DNA from: JBOCEF01 sp050586345
GTDB lineage: Bacteria; Pseudomonadota; Alphaproteobacteria; Rhodobacterales; Rhodobacteraceae
NCBI RefSeq assembly: GCF_050586345.1
Contig: NZ_JBOCEF010000003.1
Location: 1-64,000 of the forward strand
Length of the DNA stretch: 64,000 nucleotides
Reading direction: 5' to 3'
The translations under genes and the position numbers were made by a program. Below, piece after piece: positions 28,284 through 36,240 of this stretch. The notes under the pieces are model-generated. The model saw only the letters and a program-made list of their open reading frames with translations. It was not told the DNA's origin and did no database searches. Every line of letters starts with the position of its first letter. The first letter of the stretch is position 1.

Positions 28284-29537
28284 ATGCAGAGGGTGGACGC
28301 CACGGCGCCCGGCGGCAGGCCCGCGCGATCCAGCGTGGGGGAGCCGCCGCTCGGCAAGCATGTGCGGCAGGCCTGGACCGCGGCGGCGGACCCGGAGGCG
28401 GCGACGCGCGACCTTGCGCGCGGCCTCGGGGACGGGCCCTTCGCGCTGATCCTGCTCTTCGTCTCGCCCGACCGGGACCGCGCCGCGCTGAGCGCCGCGC
28501 TGGAGGCGACGCCGGTCTTCGCCGCGGGCCCCGTCATCGGCTGCACCACCGCCGGAGAGATCACCTCGCAGGGCTATGACGAGGGCTGCATCGTCGCCGT
28601 CGGCCTGCCCGCCGCCGATTTCAGCGCCGCCGTCGCCTTCGTCCCGGATCTCGAGAGCTACCAGCTCGACCGCGGGCGCGAGCTGGTGCAGCGGCTGCGC
28701 ATGGACCTCGCCGCCGCGCCCGCCGCCTTCGACAACGAATTCGCCGTGTTGATGGCCGACGGGCTGTCGCTGCGCGAGGACGCGCTGGTCGCCTCGCTCG
28801 GCCCCTCGCTGGGGGCGACGCAGCTGATCGGCGGCTCGGCAGCCGACGCGCTCGACTTCTCGCAGACCGCGGTGCTGCATGACGGGCGCTTCCACGGCGA
28901 CGCCGCGGTGCTGGCGCTGGTGCGCACGCGGATGCGGGTCGAGGTGTTCCGCTTCGACAACTACACCCCGACCGAGCGGCGCATGGTGGTCACCGCCGCC
29001 GATCCCGAGCAGCGCCTGGTGTCCGAGATCAACGCCGAGCCGGCGGCGCGCGAATACGCCCGCCTCGTGGGCAAGGACCCCGAGCAGCTCTCCCCCCTCA
29101 CCTTCGCCGCGCACCCGGTGGTGGTGCGCGTGGGCGGGCAGCACCACGTGCGCTCCATCCAGCGGATCGAGGAAACCGGCGAGCTGCGCTTCTTCTCGGC
29201 GATCGACGAGGGGCTGGTGCTGACCGTGGCCGATGCGCTCGACATCGCCGAGCACCTGGACGAGGCGCTCTCGGCCTTGAACGAGGCCGGGGCGCCGGAC
29301 GCGATCCTCGGCTTCGACTGCGCCCTGCGCCGGATCGAGGTGGAGCAGAGCCAGCTTGCGGGCCGGGTGTCGGAGATCCTCTCCCGCCACGGCGTGGTCG
29401 GCTTCAACACCTTCGGCGAGCAGCACAACATGCTGCACGTCAACCAGACGTTCACCGGCGTTGCGCTCTACCCTCCGGCATGCGGCGCCGAGGCCGGGCC
29501 CGACTCGGGGCCCGGGGCGGGAGAGGACGACGGCTGA
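28284..29537 (+). CDS. FIST-domain sensory protein (NosP-like)
   Basis: About 417 residues. FIST_N domain (about 35-235) with FALILLFVSPDRD, VIGCTTAGEITSQGYDEG and LIGGSAADAL; FIST_C domain (about 240-385) with YARLVGKDPEQLSP. The end has GVVGFNTFGEQHN, the classic FIST terminus. FIST proteins next to hybrid kinases of the NahK/ErcS' type bind haem and sense NO in Pseudomonas (NosP); the same pairing is seen here, so an NO or small-ligand input is inferred. Cytoplasmic. Start uncertain: ATG 28284 follows GGGGGAGGA with short spacing; 28260 is an alternative. Its stop overlaps the kinase start (ATGA). Confidence 0.87.
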   Translation: MQRVDATAPGGRPARSSVGEPPLGKHVRQAWTAAADPEAATRDLARGLGDGPFALILLFVSPDRDRAALSAALEATPVFAAGPVIGCTTAGEITSQGYDEGCIVAVGLPAADFSAAVAFVPDLESYQLDRGRELVQRLRMDLAAAPAAFDNEFAVLMADGLSLREDALVASLGPSLGATQLIGGSAADALDFSQTAVLHDGRFHGDAAVLALVRTRMRVEVFRFDNYTPTERRMVVTAADPEQRLVSEINAEPAAREYARLVGKDPEQLSPLTFAAHPVVVRVGGQHHVRSIQRIEETGELRFFSAIDEGLVLTVADALDIAEHLDEALSALNEAGAPDAILGFDCALRRIEVEQSQLAGRVSEILSRHGVVGFNTFGEQHNMLHVNQTFTGVALYPPACGAEAGPDSGPGAGEDDG

Positions 29538-31768
29538 TGGACCTGTCGCTGATCGACCCCAATGACCTGCCCGAGCGGCAGAACGAGAAGCTGCGCAAGA
29601 TCGTGGCCGCCCTGATGAACCGGGTGGAGCGGGACACGAACGAAACCGGCGCGGCCTACGGGCTGTTCCAGACCGCCGTGGCGCTGGAGGCGAAGGTGCG
29701 CGCGCGCACCAACGACCTGCAGGAGACGATGACCGCGCTCGAGGCCGCCAATGCGCGACTCGCCGGCGCGAAGGCCGAGGCGGAGGCGGCGCGGGCGGCC
29801 CTGCACAACGCGCTCGAGGCGCTGCAGGAAGGCTTCGCGCTGTTCTCGGCCGACGAGACGCTGGTGATGTGCAACAGCCGCTTCGGCTATGTCACCCATG
29901 ACATCCGCGACCGGATCAAGCCGGGGATCAGCTTCGAGGATTACGTCGACATCCTCTCGCGCTCCGAGGTGCTGGCGCTCTATCCCGGCAGCTCCCCCGA
30001 GGACTGGAAGGCCTGGCGGATGCGCGCCCACCGCGGGGCCCGCGGGCAGTTCGTGGTGCGGCTGGTCGAGGACCGCTGGATCCAGGTGAGCGAGCAGCGC
30101 ACCCCCGACGGCGGCTACGCGATCATCCAGACCGACATCACCGAGCTGGTCCGCGCCGAGCGGCTGGAGCGCGAAAAGCAGCTCGACGACCAGGCGCGGC
30201 TGGTGCGCGCCACGCTCGACCACATCATCCAGGGCATCGCCATCTTCGACGCCGACGCCAAGCTGGCGGGCTGGAACGCGCGGTTGCAGGAGTTGATGAG
30301 CCTGCCCGTGACCCTGCTGCGCCGGGGCGTCAGCTTCGAGGCGCTGGCCGGGCACCTGACCCGCCGCGGGCTGGTCGAGGAAGGGGCGCAGGCCCGCCCG
30401 CTGCTGGCCTGGGTGGCGCGCACCGGGCACCGCCCGCCGCTGTCGCTGGTGCTCGACCGCGTGGGGGGCGTGACGCTGGACGTCCATTGCCGCCAGACGC
30501 CGGACGGGGGCTTCGTGATCTCCTTCACCGACGTCACCGCGGTCCGGGAGGCGGTCTCGAAGCTGCGCGAGCTGAACGAGACGCTGGAGCACCGGGTGCT
30601 GAGCCGCACCGAGGAATTGCAGGCCGCGCGGGACGAGGCCGAGCAGGCCAACGCCTCCAAGACCCGGTTCCTCGCCGCCGCGTCGCACGACCTTCTGCAG
30701 CCTCTGAACGCCGCCAAGCTGTTCCTCGCCTCGCTGGCCGAGACCGAGATGGGCGAGGAGCAGGCGCGCATCGTCGGGCGGCTTCAGAACAGCTTCGATT
30801 CGGTGGAGGCGCTGCTGGGCGCGCTGCTCGACATCTCCAAGCTCGACGGCGCCTCGGCCGAGCCGCGGATCGCCGAGTTCCCGCTGCGCCGCCTGCTGGC
30901 CCCGATCCGCGAGGAATTCACCGCCATCGCCGCGCAGAAGGGGCTGCAGTTCCACGTCGTCGACAGCTCGCTCTGGGTGCGCTCGGACCCGTTCTACCTG
31001 CGGCGCATCCTGCAGAACCTCGCCTCCAACGCCGTGCGCTACACCCGCTCGGGCAAGGTGCTGATCGGGGCGCGGCCGCGGGGCGGGATGGTGCGGCTCG
31101 AGGTGCTGGACACCGGGCCGGGCATCCCCGCGGACCGGGCGCGGGACATCTTCCAGGAGTTCCAGCGCCTCGAGGATCCCGAGGGCGGGATGGGCTCGGG
31201 CGACCAGCCGGGGATGGGGCTGGGCCTCGCGATCGTGGACCGGGCGTGCCGGCTGCTGGACCACCCGCTGAACCTGCGCTCGGCGGTCGGGCAGGGCTCG
31301 TGCTTCTCGGTCGAGGCGCCGCGGGCGGTCCCGAGCGAGCTGGCGGCCGCCGCCCTGCCGCCGCGCCCGGCGCCGCGGCCGGCGCCGACCGAGGACCTGT
31401 CGGAGCTGATCGCGCTGGTGGTGGAGAACGAGGTCGAGGTGCGGCAGGGGATGCTGTCGCTGCTGGAGAACTGGGGCGCGAGCGCGGTGGACGCCGCCTC
31501 CGAGGCCGAGGCGTTCCGGCGGGTCGAGGAACTGGGCGTGTCGCCGGACGTGATCCTGGCGGATTGCCATCTCGACCATGGCGAGGACGGGCTGGAAGTG
31601 GTGCGCAAGCTGCGCGCCCGCTACGGCGATCTTCCGGCGATCCTGATCACCGCCGACCGGTCCGAGACGCTGGCCCGGCGGGCGGTGGCGGCGCGGGTGG
31701 ACATGCTGACCAAGCCCGTGCCCGCGGCGCAGCTGCGGACCATGCTGGGGATGCTCAAGCGCGGCTGA
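29537..31768 (+). CDS. Hybrid histidine kinase, NahK/ErcS'-like
   Basis: 743 residues, no membrane segments. N-terminal coiled coil (45-90), two PAS domains (about 88-205 and 222-335), a second coiled coil (340-375), HisKA with H384 (ASHDLLQPLN), HATPase with N498, DTGPG at 525-529 and GLGLAIV, and a C-terminal receiver with D676 and K726. The architecture and the HDLLQPLNAAKLFL segment match NahK/ErcS' of P. aeruginosa, which is coupled to a FIST protein and takes part in control of ethanol oxidation and biofilm. The start overlaps the FIST stop, so the two are translationally coupled. It probably feeds the LuxR-type regulator at 27477. Confidence 0.9.
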   Translation: MDLSLIDPNDLPERQNEKLRKIVAALMNRVERDTNETGAAYGLFQTAVALEAKVRARTNDLQETMTALEAANARLAGAKAEAEAARAALHNALEALQEGFALFSADETLVMCNSRFGYVTHDIRDRIKPGISFEDYVDILSRSEVLALYPGSSPEDWKAWRMRAHRGARGQFVVRLVEDRWIQVSEQRTPDGGYAIIQTDITELVRAERLEREKQLDDQARLVRATLDHIIQGIAIFDADAKLAGWNARLQELMSLPVTLLRRGVSFEALAGHLTRRGLVEEGAQARPLLAWVARTGHRPPLSLVLDRVGGVTLDVHCRQTPDGGFVISFTDVTAVREAVSKLRELNETLEHRVLSRTEELQAARDEAEQANASKTRFLAAASHDLLQPLNAAKLFLASLAETEMGEEQARIVGRLQNSFDSVEALLGALLDISKLDGASAEPRIAEFPLRRLLAPIREEFTAIAAQKGLQFHVVDSSLWVRSDPFYLRRILQNLASNAVRYTRSGKVLIGARPRGGMVRLEVLDTGPGIPADRARDIFQEFQRLEDPEGGMGSGDQPGMGLGLAIVDRACRLLDHPLNLRSAVGQGSCFSVEAPRAVPSELAAAALPPRPAPRPAPTEDLSELIALVVENEVEVRQGMLSLLENWGASAVDAASEAEAFRRVEELGVSPDVILADCHLDHGEDGLEVVRKLRARYGDLPAILITADRSETLARRAVAARVDMLTKPVPAAQLRTMLGMLKRG

Positions 31769-32022
31769 CAGGCCGCGGAGAGGGCGCCCCCGCGAGGGGC
31801 GCCGCGCATCGGGCCGCGCGCCCGTGGCGGGCCTGGCGCCCGCGCGGCGGCGGCTGGCGGGGCGCGGGTTGCGGGCGTCCCCGGAAGGTCCCCGGCGCCC
31901 CCACGGAGCCTCTGGGCGCAAGAAACCCATAACCCTTCCGCGCTAGCCCTGTCGGGCGCGCCGCCGCGGGCAGGCAAGGCCCCTTGCGACTCCCGCTTCC
32001 CTTGGCGATGCTGCGTGCAAAA

Positions 32023-32042
32023 CGGCGTTTCAAAACACGCCG
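32023..32042. promoter_or_regulatory. Inverted repeat before the acyl-CoA ligase gene
   Basis: CGGCGT-N8-ACGCCG, 20 bases before the ATG. Could be an operator or a leader hairpin. Single occurrence, weak evidence. Confidence 0.25.
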
Positions 32043-32062
32043 GGGATCCGGGAGGGAACCGC

Positions 32063-33709
32063 ATGACCGACATTCTCGACAGCCGCGGCATGACCACGCG
32101 CGAGGCTCTGGGCGCCGCCGCCGACCGCTGGCCCGACGCGCCGCTCTTCATCTCGCCGCCCGAGGAGGGGCGCCCCTGGGACCCCGAGGGGCGCGAGGTC
32201 ACATATGACCGGATGCGGGCCGAGGCCGACCGCCTCGCCGCCGCCCTCCACATCGCCGGCTACGGGCCGGGTCACCGCATCGCGCTCGACCTCGAGAACC
32301 GGGCCGAGCACATGATCTGGAAGTTCGCCGCCAACTCGATCGGCGTCTCGGTGGTGCCGGTGAACCCCGAGCTGCGCGCCGCCGAACTGGCCTATATCCT
32401 GTCGGACAGCGCGCCGCGCCTCGCCGTCGTCGCGCCGAACCGCGCCCGCGCCTTCGCCGAGGCGAATTTCGAGCAGCGCAAGACCTCCCGCCGCCATATC
32501 CAGACCCTGCGCCTCGACGAGATCGACCCGGGCGCGCCGATCCCCGGGCCGGGAGTCGCCGCCGCCTCGCGCGCCGTGTCGCCCGCGGAAGAGGCGTCGC
32601 TGATCTACACCTCCGGCACCACCGGCAAGCCCAAGGGCTGCATGCTGTCCCAGGGCTACGAGCTGGAGATCGGCCGCTGGTACGCGGTGACCGAGGGCAT
32701 CCTCGACTTCCAGCCGGGCGACCGGCTCTACAACCCGCTGCCGCTGTTCCACGTCAACGCCATGCTGCTCAGCTTCTTCGGCATGATGCACATGGGCGGC
32801 GCGCAGGTGCAGCCCGCCCGCTTCTCGCGCGCCGCGTGGTGGAAGGACATCCGCGCCTGCAAGGCGACCGTGGCGCATTACCTCGGGGTCGTGATCCCGG
32901 TGCTGATGGCCGGGGAGCCGGACGCGGACGAGCGCGATCACGGCCTGCGGGTGATGATGGGCGCGGGCGTGGAGCCGAGCCTGCACGGCCCGGCGCAGGA
33001 GCGGTTCGGCGTGCCGCTGGTCGAGGGCTGGGGCATGACCGAGATGTGCCGCGCGCTGACCGCCGACAGCGAGCCGCGGATGATCGACACCCGCGCCATC
33101 GGCCGCCCGCGCCCGGGGCTCGAGGTGCAGGTCTGGGACGAGGAGAACCGCGAGGTCCCGCGCGGAACGCCGGGAGAGATGGTGCTGCGCAGCCCGGGCG
33201 AGAACCCGCGGGCGGGCTTCTTCTCGGGCTATCTCAACCGCGAGGCGGAGACCGAGGAGGCCTGGTCGGGCGGCTGGTTCCACACCGGCGACACGGTGAT
33301 GATGGACGAGACCGACATGGTCTTCTTCGTCGACCGCAAGAAGAACATCATCCGCCGCTCGGGCGAGAACATCGCCGCCGCCGAGGTCGAGGCCTGCCTG
33401 CTGGAGCATCCCGCGGTCGCCACCGTCGCGGTGCTGGCGGTGGAGGACCCGATCCGCGACGAGGAGGTGATGGCCTGCGTCACCGTGAAGGGCGGCGCGG
33501 CCCGCGACGCGGCCCTGGCCGAGGCGCTCTTCGCCCATGTCTTCGCCCGGCTCGCCTATTACAAGGCCCCGGGATGGCTGCGCTTTTTCGATGACCTGCC
33601 GGTGACGGGCACGCAGAAGATCCAGAAGCACGCGCTGTTCGCGGAAGGCGAGTCCCCGACCGACGGGGCCTTCGATTTCCGCGACCGAAAGAAGCGCGGC
33701 GCGGCCTGA
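32063..33709 (+). CDS. AMP-forming acyl-CoA synthetase (CaiC-like)
   Basis: 548 residues. Activates a carboxylic acid to its CoA ester through an acyl-adenylate. P-loop-like motif A3 LIYTSGTTGKPKG (about 180-192), NPLPLFHVNAM, EGWGMTEM, GDTVMMDETDMVFFVDRKK and hinge RRSGENIAAAEVE; the conserved C-terminal Lys is in TGTQKIQKHALF. Resembles crotonobetaine/carnitine-CoA ligases and related short-chain ligases; substrate unproven. Start MTDILDSRGM has GGGAGGG upstream; an in-frame ATG at 32015 is less likely. It follows the kinase by 294 bases (no gene there) and could handle acids from alcohol oxidation. Confidence 0.88.
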   Translation: MTDILDSRGMTTREALGAAADRWPDAPLFISPPEEGRPWDPEGREVTYDRMRAEADRLAAALHIAGYGPGHRIALDLENRAEHMIWKFAANSIGVSVVPVNPELRAAELAYILSDSAPRLAVVAPNRARAFAEANFEQRKTSRRHIQTLRLDEIDPGAPIPGPGVAAASRAVSPAEEASLIYTSGTTGKPKGCMLSQGYELEIGRWYAVTEGILDFQPGDRLYNPLPLFHVNAMLLSFFGMMHMGGAQVQPARFSRAAWWKDIRACKATVAHYLGVVIPVLMAGEPDADERDHGLRVMMGAGVEPSLHGPAQERFGVPLVEGWGMTEMCRALTADSEPRMIDTRAIGRPRPGLEVQVWDEENREVPRGTPGEMVLRSPGENPRAGFFSGYLNREAETEEAWSGGWFHTGDTVMMDETDMVFFVDRKKNIIRRSGENIAAAEVEACLLEHPAVATVAVLAVEDPIRDEEVMACVTVKGGAARDAALAEALFAHVFARLAYYKAPGWLRFFDDLPVTGTQKIQKHALFAEGESPTDGAFDFRDRKKRGAA

Positions 33710-33787
33710 CGGGGCGCGGGGCGGGAGGGGTAACCGGCTCTCAATCCTTTCGGTCTACCCAAGGCGGCGGACCACAAGGAGCATGCG

Positions 33788-35470
33788 ATGTTCGGACTCT
33801 TCCGCTCGGCGCCGACGGCGTCGACCGATCCGCTGCGCGCCGCGATCGACGAAAGCTGGGCGCGGATAGAATTCAAGCCGGACGGCACGATCGTCGATGC
33901 GAACGCGCTGTTCGAGAAGGCCAGCGGCTATGCGCGGGATGAGCTGATCGGCCAGCATCATCGCATGCTCTGCCATCCCGAGGTGGCGAAAAGCGATTTC
34001 TACGTCAAGCTCTGGAGCGGGCTGGCGGCGGGCGAGCCGACGTCCGGCCGGTTCCGGCGGCGCAACAAGGCGGGGGAGGAGCTGTTCCTGCGGGCCTCCT
34101 ACATGCCGGTGCGCGACGCGGCGGGGAAGGTCGAGAAGATCGTGAAGATCGCCGTCGACGCCACCGCCGACGCGGTGGGCGAACGCGACGCGCGGGGCAA
34201 GATCGAGGCCGCCTCGCGGGCGCAGGCCTGCATCGAGTTCGACACCGCCGGGACCATCCTCGACGCCAACCAGAACTTCCTCGACGCCACCGGTTACAGG
34301 CTGGAGGAGATCAAGGGCCGCCATCACAGCATCTTCATGGCGGCGGGCGAGGACAAGACGCCCGAGTACCGCGCGTTCTGGGAGCGGCTGGGGAAGGGCG
34401 AGTTCGTCCAGGACGAGTTCCGGCGCAAGCGCAAGGACGGCTCGGACCTGTGGATCAGCGCCTCCTACAACCCCGTCAAGGATCGCTACGGCAAGGTTCT
34501 GCGGGTGGTGAAATACGCCACCGACATCACCGCCCGGATGCAGTCGGTCGAACAGCTCTCCCAGGCGCTGGAGCGGATGGCCGAGGGGCGGCTCGACTTC
34601 ACGATGGACGAGCCGCTGGAGGACGCCTACGAGCCGCTGCGGGCCAATGTGAACCGGCTGATCGGCGTTTATGCCGACACGGTGGACCGGGTGAACGCGG
34701 CGATGGCGACGCTGCGCGGAAGTTCGAGCCGGATCTCCGAAAGCTCGGTCGACCTGTCGGCGCGGGCCGAGCGGCAGGCCGCCACGCTCGAGGAGATCGC
34801 GGCGACGATCGAGGAGCTGTCGGGGACGATCTCGACCACCGCCGACAACTCGCGCCGGGGCGCCGAGACCGCCGAGGGCGCCGCGCACCGGACCCGCGAG
34901 GGGCAGGAGGTGATCGAGAGCGCCACCGCCGCGGTCCGCACGATCGAGGAATCGAGCCGCAAGATCAACGAGATCAACAGCGTGATCGAGAGCATCGCGT
35001 TCCAGACCAACCTGCTGGCGCTGAACGCGGCCGTGGAGGCCGCGCGGGCGGGCGAGGCCGGCAAGGGCTTCGCCGTGGTCGCGGCCGAGGTGCGCACGCT
35101 GGCGCAGCGGTCCTCGGACGCGGCCTCGGACACCGCGCAGCTGATCAAGGAGAGCGCCGAGAACGTGGAGAAGGGCGCCCAGATGATGGACGCCGCGGTG
35201 GAGGTGTTCGGAGACATCCGCAAGCGGGTGGACGAGCTGGCCAAGGGCATCCGCGACATCGAGACGGCGAACCGGGAGCAGTCGGAGGGCGTGAACGAGA
35301 TCAACGCCGCGGTGGCGGATCTCGATGACAACACCCAGGGCAACGCCCATGCCTCGAGCGAGAACGCCGCCGTCGCGCGGTCGCTGGACGAGGAGCTGTC
35401 GGACCTGGCGCAGATGCTGGCCTTCTTCCGGATGAAGGAGGAGGCGCGGCGCAGGTCCGAAGCCGCCTGA
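33788..35470 (+). CDS. Soluble methyl-accepting chemotaxis protein with two PAS domains
   Basis: 560 residues with no membrane segment, so cytoplasmic. Two PAS domains (about 20-130, 142-250), both with the Aer/energy-sensor style signatures GQHHRMLCHPEVAKSDFY and GRHHSIFM. A short HAMP-like linker (255-300) and the signalling domain (310-520) follow, with hairpin tip ESIAFQTNLLALNAAVEAA. Possible methylation helices flank the tip. Likely senses redox or an internal ligand through a PAS-bound cofactor. AAGGAG lies before the ATG. Stands alone; the next 770 bases contain the assembly gap. Confidence 0.9.
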   Translation: MFGLFRSAPTASTDPLRAAIDESWARIEFKPDGTIVDANALFEKASGYARDELIGQHHRMLCHPEVAKSDFYVKLWSGLAAGEPTSGRFRRRNKAGEELFLRASYMPVRDAAGKVEKIVKIAVDATADAVGERDARGKIEAASRAQACIEFDTAGTILDANQNFLDATGYRLEEIKGRHHSIFMAAGEDKTPEYRAFWERLGKGEFVQDEFRRKRKDGSDLWISASYNPVKDRYGKVLRVVKYATDITARMQSVEQLSQALERMAEGRLDFTMDEPLEDAYEPLRANVNRLIGVYADTVDRVNAAMATLRGSSSRISESSVDLSARAERQAATLEEIAATIEELSGTISTTADNSRRGAETAEGAAHRTREGQEVIESATAAVRTIEESSRKINEINSVIESIAFQTNLLALNAAVEAARAGEAGKGFAVVAAEVRTLAQRSSDAASDTAQLIKESAENVEKGAQMMDAAVEVFGDIRKRVDELAKGIRDIETANREQSEGVNEINAAVADLDDNTQGNAHASSENAAVARSLDEELSDLAQMLAFFRMKEEARRRSEAA

Positions 35471-35773
35471 GCCGGCGGCGCGCGGCGCCATCCGTCGGGC
35501 GCGGGGGCGACGCGGGCGGCGCTGGGGGCGCGGTCCCGCGCTGATCTTGAGCGACCGCGGCATGATGGCCGGGGGGGACCCGGCGCCCCGGTGATCCTCT
35601 GAGATGGGCCATTGATGGCGAGGGACTGATGGCGAGGGACGGCCGCCTCGGGGGGGGGCGAGCCCCCGCCCGTCGGCCGCGCCGCGCGTCCGGCGCTGCG
35701 CGAAGCGGCGACCCATCCGCCCGCGCGGCCCGGAGGGGTTGCGCCTGAAGCCGAAGGCGGGCAGCCGCCGTCA

Positions 35774-35873
35774 NNNNNNNNNNNNNNNNNNNNNNNNNNN
35801 NNNNNNNNNNNNNNNNNNNNNNNNNNNNNNNNNNNNNNNNNNNNNNNNNNNNNNNNNNNNNNNNNNNNNNNNN
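35774..35873. other. Assembly gap (100 N)
   Basis: Exactly 100 unknown bases, the usual placeholder for a gap of unknown size. The true length and content are not given. The tandem repeat on its right edge is the probable cause. Confidence 0.95.
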
Positions 35874-35978
35874 CGGCCCACGGCCCACGGCCCACGGCCC
35901 ACGGCCCACGGCCCACGGCCCACGGCCCACGGCCCACGGCCCACGGCCCACGGCCCAAGGCCCACGGCCCACGGCCCC
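35874..35978 (+). repeat. 7-bp tandem repeat, 15 units
   Basis: CGGCCCA repeated 15 times; unit 13 reads AGGCCCA and unit 15 CGGCCCC. It begins at the very edge of the gap, so the array is probably longer in the genome. Confidence 0.95.
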
Positions 35979-36207
35979 GCGATCATCCCGAGGGTCGACC
36001 TGCGCGCCCGGCGAGTCCCGCACCGCCTGCGCGACGACTGCCAGGGCGCGCGCGGCCGGTCGACGGGGCCGGAGGCCCCCGAGATCGGCCGCTCCCCCGC
36101 AGGACTGTTCCAGGGACGTCCCCGCCGACGCCCTGCGCCGGGGCCCTGCGCCGCCCGGCGCGGCCCCCCGCCGCTGCAGACCTGGAGACCGCCGGGCCGC
36201 CGCCAAT

Positions 36208-36233
36208 CCCCCGCCCGAACGCTCGGGCGGGGG
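36208..36233 (-). terminator. Hairpin after gcvP
   Basis: CCCCCGCCCGA at 36208-36218 pairs with TCGGGCGGGGG at 36223-36233, eight bases after the gcvP stop in its reading direction. Perfect 11-bp stem, but the T tail is missing. Confidence 0.55.
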
Positions 36234-36240
36234 ACCAGCC

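Larger units (their letters stand above)
35471..36240. other. Low-complexity intergenic region with assembly gap
   Basis: 770 bases without a convincing gene. Contains a 14-bp direct duplication (TGATGGCGAGGGAC, about 35614-35641), the 100-N gap, the 7-bp tandem array, and the gcvP hairpin. Long open frames here encode only repeats such as GRGPWAV and are artefacts of the tandem array. Confidence 0.7.
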
